Below the pieces are notes generated by a model. The model was not told the origin of the DNA. It saw only the letters and a program-made list of their open reading frames with translations, and did no database searches. Shown here one piece after another: positions 10,401 to 22,680 of a stretch of 64,000 nucleotides of DNA. Made by a program: the position numbers and the translations under genes. Numbering within the stretch: position 1 is the stretch's first letter; the number at the start of each line of letters is the position of its first letter. The stretch comes from Ampullaceana balthica (Eukaryota; Mollusca; Gastropoda; Lymnaeidae). The stretch covers positions 62,001 through 126,000 of the forward strand of contig CALYLW010000736.1 in the NCBI GenBank assembly GCA_944989445.1. The letters run 5' to 3'.

Positions 10401-13400
10401 TACATATTATTTAAACAGTAACAAATGCGACATAATTAAACATACTTTTATAAAAGTCAATTTGTGTGTAACAATCCTCCGTGTGTCCCACATTCCACCG
10501 TTTTTCTACTACTGGGGATGACAGTTATCAGACGTTGAGCAATACGAGCTGATGATCTTCGCGGTACAACCGGGGTTGGTAGGTTTGTCCCAGAATGATT
10601 TTCTCTAAGTCTTGCAGTATACAGATATAAACTAAATCCCCATCGTCTCTTTCAGAAGCTATTTCTCGGGCGGATTAAAACTGCCTTTAGTACCAGATCC
10701 GTTTTCTCCGCACCCTCGGCCAGCGGCAGTAGTCTGTACACGTGCTTGACCATTGGACGGGGTGTGACATAGTATAGCTTAATTAGCCAGTATTCTTGGA
10801 TTTTACTCGTTCCCATGAACTGATTACGGATGCACAGACTGTCCATTTTACTGAGGTTGGTACGGCTTCGCATTTGATTCTTTTTTTAAATTTGTCCAAA
10901 GAACATAGTTCGGCTATCAAATGAGACTCAAATGATCGACTTTCACTCTGGTGGATTCTCATAGAGGCTCCGTATTTTTGAAACCACTATGGAACTAATA
11001 TTTTGGCCACGGGGACAGCTTCCTTGTTACAGATGGGCACCGCGAGTAAAATAAGTGTGTTAATTTGATTTCCAGTATACGACTTTATAATTTAGCTATA
11101 GAAATGTTCATGGGGTCAACATTACATGATTTATTTTGGAAACCGTGGTAAAAATAATTCGACCTTCAGCTTGACAAATGCGAAAAGTATTTTTAAAACA
11201 TTCACTTTTTTTAAAACGAATCTTTCCACATAGATTATGCAATGTGGAAGAAAATGTTCAGGCTATAACAATAAGACGTGATCAGAAATAAAACAATACT
11301 TTAGACAGATGCAATAAAAAGTTGTATTTTTAATTTATTTTTTTTAAATACAAAAATAACGTTACAGTCAAAAAGTTGGTTTGTTGCCTGTTAAATTCTC
11401 ATCTAAGCCACGAAGACGTAAAACTTTTTTGGGAATGGCTTAAACGCAAATGTCAAGGGCGGACATTGGATAGTGGGCTAATCCTTGGCTAAATATATCG
11501 CAGGGGGGGACTAGAAAATATACATGCATTCTTGACCCTCCGACCACTAGGAAATAAGGGGAAGTAACAAGGAAGGCGGAGGAAAAAGCCAAGATTTCTG
11601 GGAGTTGTGCAGGTGGTTAGAAGTCGTAAGCTAGAAAACAACGCCTAACCCACTACCACTTAATGATAATGAGACATAATATTGTTAATAAAGTAATCAA
11701 CTAAATTTTAAGCATGTGTTTGATATATAGAAAAGAAGGTGGCCAGTCATAAATTATATTTTATTAATAGTTAAACAAAGGGCGGAATGGTGTTACACAT
11801 TACACAGGGTAAAAAAAAGGATGACTATCAGTAGAATTCAATTAAAAAATCGATGAAAAGAGGCGGAAGTAGATGAGTGGGATTGGTGAAATCGGCACGG
11901 TGGGATGAGAGCTGTGAAGATTCAAATCCAAAATTTGCACTCTTATCAAGATACGTCAACTTGTAATAAAATCTCCGGTTTACCTAGTTCACCTGAACGT
12001 GCACTCGTTGACATCATGCCCCCCCTTCCCTCACCACAGTTTTCTTCCAAAACGTACAACCAGCAGATATTCCCCACTGCCAGCAGATATTCCCCACTGC
12101 CAGCAGAGGACCTTTAAAAAACTCAGATAAACATTCACTCGAACGGCAGCTGTCGAAGCACCTGTACCAACTGAGTATCAACTTGGACAACTACCATCAA
12201 TGTTTAACATCCGCGAACATGAAAATAATCGTCCTAAACCTCTGCTATATCATTATCCCGCTAATCGAAACCTATTTCAACACGTTTTAAGGGTTTAAAA
12301 TTCGCAAATCGTCTCTATTCAATGGAATAAATTAAAGGAAAATAATTAGCATTTCATTTTAAAAAAACATAGATATAGATTAAAAAGAAATCAACATACA
12401 ATAAGAAAATGAGAAGAAACTTTAATCAAGGTGTTTTTTTTCTTCAAATTTTTGTTGTAAAAATATTCATGTGTCGTTTATATCTTTTGGGTGTAGCCAT
12501 AACCAACCAGAACGCCTAATATATTATAGCCTATCAGAGTAGCGGGAGAATCTAAATAACGAGGCACTATGTCACTATATAATACATAACCGTAATCTGA
12601 AATAGAATGATCTGTAAATATTATGTTTTAAGGTTAAGCCTTTTTTTTTACAGCCTGTTATAACAAAAAAATACTCTAAATTCGAGTTTAATGTTTTAAA
12701 ATGGCAACAAAGTCACCTATTTCAATCAACAGCGTATGATATTATAATATGATTTATATTTAAAAAAAGATGACACGTTTTTGAGTGACAATTTTATCAT
12801 GGGTGACAGGCGCTATTTGCAGGTTATCTCCCCTGAACACACGGGTTATCTAACCTGACTTAACTCTATGAATACAATTTTTTTTTAAAATCACAATTTG
12901 TATACATATTTTCTTTTTAAAACACTGCATGTTTGCATTTGGCGACACTTGGCGGGCATTTGCGTGGCCATTTTTTTGCCTATGTTCGCAGATAACAGGG
13001 TTTGAATAGTCCCTAGCATTAGCGCAAATATGACTATATAAGGGACCTGTCCAAAAGTCTTATCACATCAATGTCTGGCTTGCTGTCTCTGTTGCGGTAA
13101 TATCTAATGTAGCTGGTTTTGTTGAGTTTCTTTCCGTCAGCAAACATTCATGGCCAGAGTTTTGTAAGAAATGTTTATGTATAATCTGTTTCATAATGTT
13201 GCATGTCTCCCCCCCCCTCACAATGCATTAATAATATTGCCCTTTAATGAAAGACTGCCCCCCCTTTTTTTCACAATTTAAGCTAAAGTCACCGCTTCCT
13301 TAAAAAACATTTCATAATTGTTTAAAATAAATATTCTAATATTAAGTTTGTTTCAAAATTGTCGGGACCCAATATTCAGGGATACTTTCTCCCGAAGACG

Positions 13401-14969
13401 AACACTAACAATACACGATTAAAATGCATCGTCTGCTGTACCTCCCCCCTCACATCATCCAACCTCGTCCAGGTAATCACGTAGCTCGTCTGCGGCGTGT
13501 TTTGAAAGCTGTATGTCTTGTTAGGGATTCCGAATGATCTGATTTTCGGCAGGATGTCTTGCAAATGAAGTCATCATTTCCGGTAAGGCTGTTTTCTGAC
13601 ACTTGTCACAGGAAGAAACATAGTCGAAACGCAATTTTTCGTTCGATAAAATCATGGTGAAACGTTAAAACACACACACACACAGACTCACTACACACGC
13701 AAACACACTAAAAACTATTACACCACACATTTTCTTAGACTCACACTAGGTGACATCGTTTAGCTGACACCTCACATTTCAAACGACCCGAGTTGGCTAT
13801 GTAGCAGACGATTGTTTTTCCTAGCCCGAAAAACTCGTCTATATGAAAATCGCAGTGTTGATTAGCATAGAGAATGAGCAGAGGCGATTAGTGTAATCAG
13901 AGGTAATCACTTTAATGGCGCCATTTGGTATTCCATTACATGACGCCACAAAGAGTCAGCACTGATTGGCCACATAATATTAACTTTTCTGTACGTCAAA
14001 GTGTTATGGTGAAGCGGTTTCGAAAATCACTTTAAGTATTTTTAAGGGTGAAGGGTTACTTAGTTAAGTGTCTTTTAAGGGTCAGGGAAGTTGTTAGTGA
14101 AGGAAAGTGGGGAGAGTAAAGTCGATTCATTTAAATTTAAAGGAGAACCATCAAACTAAGTGAAATGAGTAACGGATACAAATCTTTATATGACAAGTTT
14201 TTTTCTAAAGGAGGAAATCTATTTATCTTGTGTGTGTTCTTTGATCAGTTAAACATATTTGTTGGAGAGATTTAACTATAACAGTACCTTAAAATTATTT
14301 AGCAGTTGGCTCTATCCTAAACAAACGATTTAGATCAGTTTCTTCTACGTGTAGCTTATGATCTTGAGCAGACAGCTCTATCAGTAGCATAAAATATATA
14401 TGGCAGTTAGTTTTATAAATATAACAAACCATGTATAACAATTGGCTGTGAGTTTGTTATTTCCGGAATGTAATACTAATGTTAATTACGATGACAATTA
14501 TTATTACGACCCCCTATCCCCCATCTAAACAATATTAAAGCCAAAATTAAAGAATTGTTTTTTTTTAATTGGCTCTGAAAAAGTACAGCACAAAGGCGTA
14601 GACTGTGTTTTTTCATGTAAAAAGTGGTCACTAATATGTCTTCGTCGTCTTTTAGAAATAGAATAACGAGACAGTTGTTTTTGAAGGTAGCAATGTGGCT
14701 ATCATTTACTATTTTATTTTGAGAGATTTCTTTACTACATAGTCAATGCGAGATAATGACAGAATTCACATCTGGAATTACATGATGTTTTGAAAGATTA
14801 AGGGTGAAAAAGTGGGTGGGGCCTACTAGTTTGTAGAAGCTGCCAGTTTGCAACTGGGAATTGAAAGAAGCTAGCAGGTTATATATGCAAAGGATTTACC
14901 ACTCCTATATGACCTCTTTGAATAAGAGCATTAAGGTGGAGACGAAGATCAAATGAAGAGATAGTCATT
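10401..14969. other. Non-coding stretch, a few small repeats and one doubtful exon
   Basis: Positions 12061-12110 hold two and a half copies of a 20-bp unit (CAGCAGATATTCCCCACTGC). A short CA-rich run lies at 13672-13710. On the minus strand around 13446-13560 a short segment has coding-like codon choice and a plausible GT donor; it is discussed as a finding. Homeodomain-type TAATC/GATTA motifs cluster at 13858-13920. Nothing else is recognised. Confidence 0.5.
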
Positions 14970-15210
14970 CAACGGTGTAAGTGTGTAAGACAGAGACAGC
15001 CAGATCTGTAAGATAGAGCCAATTACATGTGTAAGAGGGAACCAGCCGTACGTTTTATATAGATAGAGCCAGATGTGTAAGAGGGAGTCAAAAAGTAATA
15101 TAAAAGGAATTCAATCAGAAGATAAGGAGGGGGTAAATCAGATGTGTATAAGGGAGTCAGTCAAATGCGCACAAGGGAGTCAATCATACGTGTAAATGGA
15201 GTCAAGAAGA
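14970..15210. repeat. Degenerate minisatellite, period about 25-30 bp
   Basis: Variants of the phrase CAGATGTGTAAGAGGGAGTC recur roughly every 25-35 bp, for example near 15000, 15030, 15069, 15140 and 15165, with many substitutions. This is an old, decayed tandem array with no coding. Confidence 0.6.
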
Positions 15211-16337
15211 AACGTCAAAAAAATTTCAAACTTTCTTTTTAACCTTAGTTGAAACAAACTCATTGAAGCAGTATGGATGGCTCGTGTCAACCAGAAGCCA
15301 AGTAACCACACCAAAGATTGTACACGAGACAGCTATACGACGATCTGTTTCTTTTGTAGGCGGCATTGTCTCACCGCAGTTCATAACTACATTTTGCCTT
15401 TTTAACGAGATCTAGGTGGACTCTGTTCGCTGGTAATTACCAGAAGAACAAATCATAAAGTTAAACATTGTCGATGTATGATTCTAGCATTCAGAAAACA
15501 AATTCAACGTTTGCCTTGAATCGCTCCTAAGAATTATGCCCAATGTTTTCATATAGGAAAGTCTTAAATCAAAATTGAGATCTTTGACATCTGAACAAAA
15601 GCTATTACAGGAAAAATGAAAACGTATTATGGATCTAAACGCATTATTCTTTTCTGATGAATTGTTTGGGTTTTTTTTTCTTCGGGTTTGCGGGGTCGGG
15701 GTGGGGGAGTTGGGGACGATGAGAGCATCGAGTCTGAGTTGAAAAGAAGCTAGAACAAAAAGTGTGCAAAAAAGCTTTTATGGAAACGATATTGATATGG
15801 TATCACCAGTTGGTTTGTTAGACACACACCAAACAACCACTACATCGAAACCTTTTCTGCAACTCCGACGTCAGCCTTGATCAAACCCTCATACCTTCCA
15901 CCCATTTCTTTCCAAACTCAACACTACCGCTGCTTTCACGCAATGCTATCGCGTTAGCACAGTTTACAGAGAGATCCGTTCTTCAGAATTGCAACTCTTT
16001 TTTCTGTTCATTGTGTTGATATAAAGAAGCACTTAAAATCGGATTGGAAAATGACAGTCGAGGATTTTGACACTGACACATAGACATGTTTGCAAGTTTC
16101 ACAGGCGGATCTACATGTTATGAAATATTTGTGTTGCTTTACTTCTTATCAAGGAAAGACTAAATTTCTGAGGGTCTGTGAAAGTGAATCCCTCTTAAAA
16201 ACATATTCCATAAACACTATTGTAGGCAGTTTTTGGTCGTATTAAAGGAGTTTGTATTGAAAAGAGTATCACCGTATCTATTTAACTGGTGGACATGTCA
16301 TAATTCATGGCAGTTTAAGTTTTGGAATGAAGAAAAT
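15211..16337. other. Non-coding stretch with a G-quadruplex motif
   Basis: No gene recognised. Positions 15692-15715 on the + strand hold four runs of four or five G separated by TC, T and AGTT, a textbook intramolecular G-quadruplex pattern. Confidence 0.6.
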
Positions 16338-16750
16338 TAGAGCTGCGGAAATTAACGACTAATTAGTCGATTAATCGTTAATTTTTTTAATCAATTAAAA
16401 TTATTTGGATCGATTAAAATTCGATTAAAATTTAAGAAAATATTTCTAATATGTTTTTTTCCAAGTTATTAATCATTTATATTTTTTGTTACATACTTTT
16501 CCTCTCATATTATTATTATTATTTAGACGTCCATACGTAAACAAAAAGGCTTTCATCTTTTTTTCTTGCATAGATGAACGAATTGGCTGTGTTACGTCAC
16601 ACAATTTGGAAGCCTTTGAATTAACGCGACTTAACCGATTTCGCGAAATAATGAAGCGCAACTTAACGTTATAAAAATATAATTACTCGAAATAAATCGA
16701 TTAATTTGTTCCTATTAATCGAACAATTTTTTCAATCAGTACCAGCCTTT
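16338..16750. mobile_element. hAT-like MITE, 413 bp, same family as 40019-41037
   Basis: It starts TAGAGCTGCGGAAATTAACG and continues with repeated ATTAATCGATT-type palindromic words. The same arrangement, with TTAATCGATT words and a terminal AGGCTGGTACTG, appears inverted at the right end. The flanks AAGAAAAT (16330-16337) and AAAAAAAT (16751-16758) could be an 8-bp target duplication with one mismatch. Open frames in the middle on both strands show no transposase motif. Confidence 0.68.
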
Positions 16751-17626
16751 AAAAAAATATAACAGCTACGCATATAAAGGGATCTTCTCCAACAAACCAA
16801 ACCCAAAAAACGGAAACCGTTTTAAGTAAATTCAAAAATTATCTTAGTGACCCTCATTCATTTTTTGTTAACAGATAACTGACATAAAATAAACAATGTG
16901 TAGTGTAAAGCCGAGACAAAAATTAATTATTTGTGGTGGCTTTTGCGTCGTGTAAAAATTCCCATTTCTTTTGGGATGATGAACATTTTACAAGGTCATT
17001 TATTTTTGTCATAGTGTCATCATGTAACAAAAAGAGATTTGATTTTAAAATTATACAACAGTTTTATTGGATGTTAAGACTGTGTATATTTTTGCTTGGA
17101 ATTTAAATGAAATTTAACAATGCGTTGTAAATATTTTTAACAAAAACAGACAACGGCATAGCCAATGTAAAGAAGAGGACCGACTATAAAGTTATATGGT
17201 TAATTCGTTGTTGCTTGCTTGTTTATTCGCACCAAATGCGCGATTTTGTTTTTCTCCTTGAGTTAGAATATCGGTAGTCCGCGGATGCTTAAATTATAAC
17301 ATCTCAAAATTTGACGGTCTCAACCTACGGTTTCTTGGCACTAAATGAAAGTTATTTTCAAAAAATTATTAAAAAAATAAATAATATTTTTTTTTGAAAT
17401 TCTATTTGAACGTCGGTGGGTGATATTCCTCTATATATTACCATGACTATATATTCGACTTCGAATACCCCCTGCCCGTTTGCCCCCCCCCCAAAAAAAA
17501 ATTGAAAAAAAATTAAATTAAATAATAAAGTACACGTACTTAAAAATTTCTTTTAGAAAAATAAACAAATTTTTAAAAAAATTGGATTTTACGTCACAAG
17601 TAAAACTTCCAATTGTAACTACGGAT
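16751..17626. other. Non-coding AT-rich stretch
   Basis: Nothing recognised apart from homopolymer runs, with C10 then A9 near 17485-17503. Confidence 0.5.
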
Positions 17627-17765
17627 GTCTCTTTGACACGTCTGACATCAGCAGCGCCCGTGACACTTCCGACATCAGCTGTCTCTTTAACAACCTCTGA
17701 CCCGAGATGTCTATGTGACACTTATGACATCAGATTTCTCTGTGACATTTCTAACATATACTGTC
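17627..17765. repeat. Degenerate minisatellite, about 27-bp unit
   Basis: About five diverged copies of a unit built on TCTGACATCAG, then ATGTCTCTGTGACA. Because the period is a multiple of three, open frames arise on both strands over 17518-17776. It is unrelated in sequence to the large 27-bp array at 22681. Confidence 0.7.
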
Positions 17766-20700
17766 AATCAAATTAAGAAGCATGGTTATGCCTATAAATG
17801 AATTTATTTTTAAATATTCGAGTAAATAACAAACATTAATAAGCTCACATTTAGAAAAGAAATAAAACATTTAGCGGTAAAGTAGTTTAACTACTAGGTA
17901 GGTACCAAAGGTGGTTGCAACGAAGTTACACATGGTTTTTGTTATATACTTTTGCAAGATATGTGTGATATAGAAGCTTTAAAAGATTTTTTTTGAACAA
18001 ATTAATAAAAGGTTGTATAACATAGTTATAAAAGGTTGTGTACTGTAGTTATAAAATGTTGTTGCAAATTTAGCTAGAAACATTTGCTGTAATGTAACTT
18101 TAAAGGCAAACGTTGTTGTAAAGGAGTTTTTAAGAATGTAGCATTTATGCACTTTTTCAGAATAGGTATCACTGTCAGGTCTTATGTTTTCTTTAGAATC
18201 TTCATAAACGTTTTGTCAATGAAATGGATCGATTAGGGCAACAACCTTTGAACTCTGCCCACCTTGTTTGCATTGACTAAAGTCAACAGTATAGAAAAGT
18301 GAAATAAACAACGGATACAAAATCTATTTGATATGTAGAATTTTAAAAAAAATGTATTTTTCCATTGCTTGGTGGAAGTCTTAAAAATTTTTAGGACACA
18401 TTCTTTGTCCCAGAATTTCATCATGGATAATAACAAAATTTCTGAAATGCTTTTAGGAAATGTTGTACGGAAAAAAAAAGCCTTTGATAAGATTGTGCGG
18501 TTTGCATATGTGACAGTTTGTGTATGTGCAAGTGTGTGTGTGTGTGTTTGTGTCTGTGTGTGGATTTTCACTTGTGCGCGTGTGTGTGTGTTCGTATACT
18601 TTGTGTGACATTCCTCGTATGTGTGCTTGTGTGTTTATTTGCAATGGCATATGCAGTTGCCCCACCTAAAACTCAAAACAATGGAATACATTTTAAAAAG
18701 TTTAAATAATCTCGGTTTCTGGAGCAGATTAGCTTTGTGTGTGTGCCTGGATGGCGTGGTACACTTCGGGAATGTTGGAAAATGGTGTGATCCTGACAGC
18801 GGGCAAAGATTCTGTCAACAACTTTAGGTTTGCTTCTTTTACGGGGCGTTTTAAAAAGAGGTTAAACTTTTCGGAGTTGAAAGACAGCTCACTAGTCCAG
18901 TCTAAGAGATTAGCCATCGGATTAGACTTTCTAAAAAGTCGGGGGAAATTAAAATTACATTTTTAAGGCGCGTCATCATTGTAACATAAAGTGTTCACAC
19001 CAAGTCCTGGTTTGAGCTGAACATTTTAAGCAACTCTTGTTCATAACGTCTTTAAGTGAAATCAAATCATCATTGCGAAAATAAAATAGTTACCAGAAAC
19101 TTAAAAAAAAATTACTTGGTTTTTCAGCTATAGTCAGAGGCATTACATTTAAATAAGAATTGTGGTGCTAAGATCGAAGGCAGGTAATAGTGCCTCTGTC
19201 ATCTTGCGTGTAAAGCTAAAAACTCAGAGATAAAATAATGCCTCAGTCATGTATTATGTATGGCTCAAAACGCAGATATGCAATAGTACCCCAGTCATCT
19301 TGTATGTAAAGCTATAATCTCAGAGAGGCAATAGTGCTTCAGTCATCTTTTATGTAAAGCTAAAATCTGAGGGCGGCAACGATGTGTCAGTTATTCTTTT
19401 AAACGTATGCTTTTTTTGCTATTCGCGACAAGAATTAATATCAAATTTTAATGTCATAGTGTAGAATTACATCGAGACTAAGACGGTAATAGTTATAGAA
19501 TGCGGATGAGCATTGTATCTTTAAATCTAATCTTAAATTAAAATAGTTCTTTAAAATGTATGGACTTCTAATGGTTTGTTTATTTTTTAAATAAACGTAA
19601 AATCTAGCGCTTCTGAGAGAATTACTCTAGAATGTAAATTAGGATGAAAGGTAACTTTCAATGGGAATAATGATCAACAAATGATATGGTAACTTTAGAA
19701 AAATACCATTATATCGATACTAAAATATTACGACATTTGTAGACGTGACAATTTCCCAATGATTAGAAATGTTTTTGACAACAGATAACAGGACTTTTCT
19801 TAATGGGCTGTGGCTGAGCTGGGGCAGTGGGGCACGAGAACGAGGTTGAAAAGTGGGTCATATTGGCGTTGGATTCGCACAAAACTTTGCGTGTATTTCC
19901 CCACCCGCTCTTCTCTCGTCTTTGGGTTAATCTTCAATCTGATAAGACTGGTGGCGAGACGAGATTATGCGTGACCTCTGACCTTGATAGACCCGATTAG
20001 CACGTCCTTAAAGAAATGTTTGCTATTCTCTCTAGCCGTCTAACACGGTACAATTCTTACGTTATTTTTTTTAATTTGTAATTTAATACTTTTTTTTTAA
20101 TTTGTAATTAAATATTTTTTTTAAATCGAATATCATAATATTATTATTGTGCTAGTGATGGACGCCCGAAATTACTACATACGTAGCAAATTACTTAATA
20201 TTTTAAAAACATAATTTCGATTATTTTTATTTCTTGGTTTAAATCAATCTCAAAAATAACAATTTTATAATCTCTGAGAAACACATAAGGTGAGTAGCTT
20301 AAAGTATATGCTGGTAGGTAGTATAGACTTTAGCATTCAAAAGCAACAACAAAAACAAAAGAAAGTAGTTGATTCATTCACACAACAGACCCAATATATT
20401 TTTTAAAATATATTTTTTTATCTCTCGCCGAATTAACCTGCCACATGAAAACCATAACTGATGAATTATCTGAAACAAAGATCACTTATTGCATTACATC
20501 ATTAAAGTATACCGAAATTCCTTCCATTTCATTCTTACAGAGTCCTACGATAAACTAAACATTCTTATTTCAGGATTACTCAATTTCTACCGATAAAATA
20601 TACATTTAGTTCACGTTAAAACTATGAAGGTAAATAAAAAATAAATTTTGTTTTTAAATTTTGATAATATTAGACATATTAAAAATACACCAAGTTTCCA

Positions 20701-21184
20701 TTCCTGCTGTGGATTTGTAAACATTAAATAATGATAACTTTAAAGATTTTAAAGATTTAACGGACGTAAGAGGTCAATTACAAAGGGGGGATAAAAAATT
20801 TATTGCAATAACTTTTGCAGTAAAGACATAAACGGCTTCGCTATAAAAGACTGGTCCCAGTCACCGCATTTTATTGAGTGTAGGCGTTGTGAAGGCAAGT
20901 CCAAAAACCATGTGTGTGTGTGTGGGATGCAGGGGAGGGGAGGGCGAGTGAGCCAGACTGGCCATGTGATAGTTTTAAAGAAGATTTAAGATGATTACTC
21001 CTTTTTGGAAATTCTTATTAAAGTCGAAAAACCATCGCGACTGGTTTGAATTTTAAAAATAATAATGATGATTAAATGGAAAAGATTTTGCTGCGTGGCT
21101 TTTGACCAATCTACCAGCAACTCACAAACAATTAGTTTTACAGATAGTCGAGGATGCAAAAGACAGACAAAGAGAGATCTATGG
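17766..21184. other. Non-coding stretch with minor repeats
   Basis: Positions 18511-18600 are TG-rich. Positions 19180-19400 contain four degenerate copies of a unit of about 45-60 bp built on AATAGTGCCTCAGTCATCTT and TGTAAAGCTAAAA. Positions 20060-20120 hold about two copies of a T-rich unit containing TTTAATTTGTAATTAAATA. A minus-strand segment near 18735-18825 has coding-like composition but is not a convincing gene. Confidence 0.5.
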
Positions 21185-21319
<135 letters not shown>

Positions 21320-22680
21320 TCGATTCATGTGTAATTTCTTATTAGAGACATTAACAAGAAGAATGCATTGTGGGGGCGAAGATACAGTGGTTTAAAAAAG
21401 GGGGGCTTCGTTGTTTTTTTCCCTAATGTTGCGAAATGGAAGAAAAAAAAACAACTCAAGACCTTATTTCTTTTTTCGCCTTGTCGCTGGGTTGCAATAA
21501 AATATTTCAAGGTGCAGTCTCATCCACAGTGGAACAAATCCACTAGCTACACTACTGCATACAAGGCCCAGTCCCCTTGCTCATTAACGTCTTTCCCCTA
21601 CATGGCACTTTTATTGGTTAGATCCTCGCGAGGGACGCGGGGCGGACTTTAATAGCCTGGCTTTCACTGGAAGACAATGGGTGAAAAACAAAACCTTTGA
21701 AAGGGGTTTGGGTAAAAAATAAGGTACAGTCAACACAGGAAATCCTAGCGGAATTTTAAAAAAAAATATTTTAAAAAATAAATGTACTTGTAATACTATA
21801 TGGAAGACTTTTCCAGATGTCACTTGAATATTATTATTGTCAATGGCATTCTTTCATTCAAATGTCAGCTGCTATCATTCATCTAGAAATATATAATACC
21901 AATGATCCAAATGTCAATTTGATCCTAACCTGTAATCCATAATTCACTTGTATACACTTGTTTGTTGTATCAGTTATTTAAATTAAAAGTAACGTATTCA
22001 AATTCCACAAAAGATGTCAACTAAAGTGTCCAATGGATGTCAAATCTGTTAAATCCATATGCGACCAAAGCTTAAGTTTCGGATAATGTTGGAATAAAGA
22101 CAATACCGCGAAAAGGAGATTGACCAAGAAATATATGTTGTCGAGATGCGAAAGCGGGCATACAAAACCTTGGCCATACCTTTTGGATGCTGGAGAGACT
22201 ATTCCAGGTTATAGATGCCTGGAGGGCTCTTGTAGGCGACTAGTATTCTTTTAAGGATCCCAGACTTTGACGATAATCGATGGCTGCTCTTCGTGGACGA
22301 AAAGACTGAAGAAACTATTTGACATTTTCGGCAAGAGAATATTTTTTTCAAAGTGCTTTCTTAAGTTTTAATTTTTTTAAAATAACTTATAAATTCACCA
22401 ATCAAATAAAAAATATTAACATTGAGTCAAAATTCCTAATCGTTATTGAATATGTGATGTAATATTTTAGGCTATTTTTTAAGCCGCTAAAAGACATGAA
22501 AATAACTGAAAAAAGTATCAAAGGAAACATTCATACAAAACATGATGATGTATATTCTTCACTTCATTGCACAGTATGTTTTTAATGCTTTGGAATGTCA
22601 TTTAGATAATTAGTCGTCATTTCTGGGTTTGACTCCTGCAGATAGCTAAAAGTAGACATGCTAATGAAAGCGATAGGCAT
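21320..22680. other. Non-coding stretch preceding the large array
   Basis: No exon, RNA gene or recognised element. The boundary with the minisatellite is sharp at about 22681. Confidence 0.5.
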
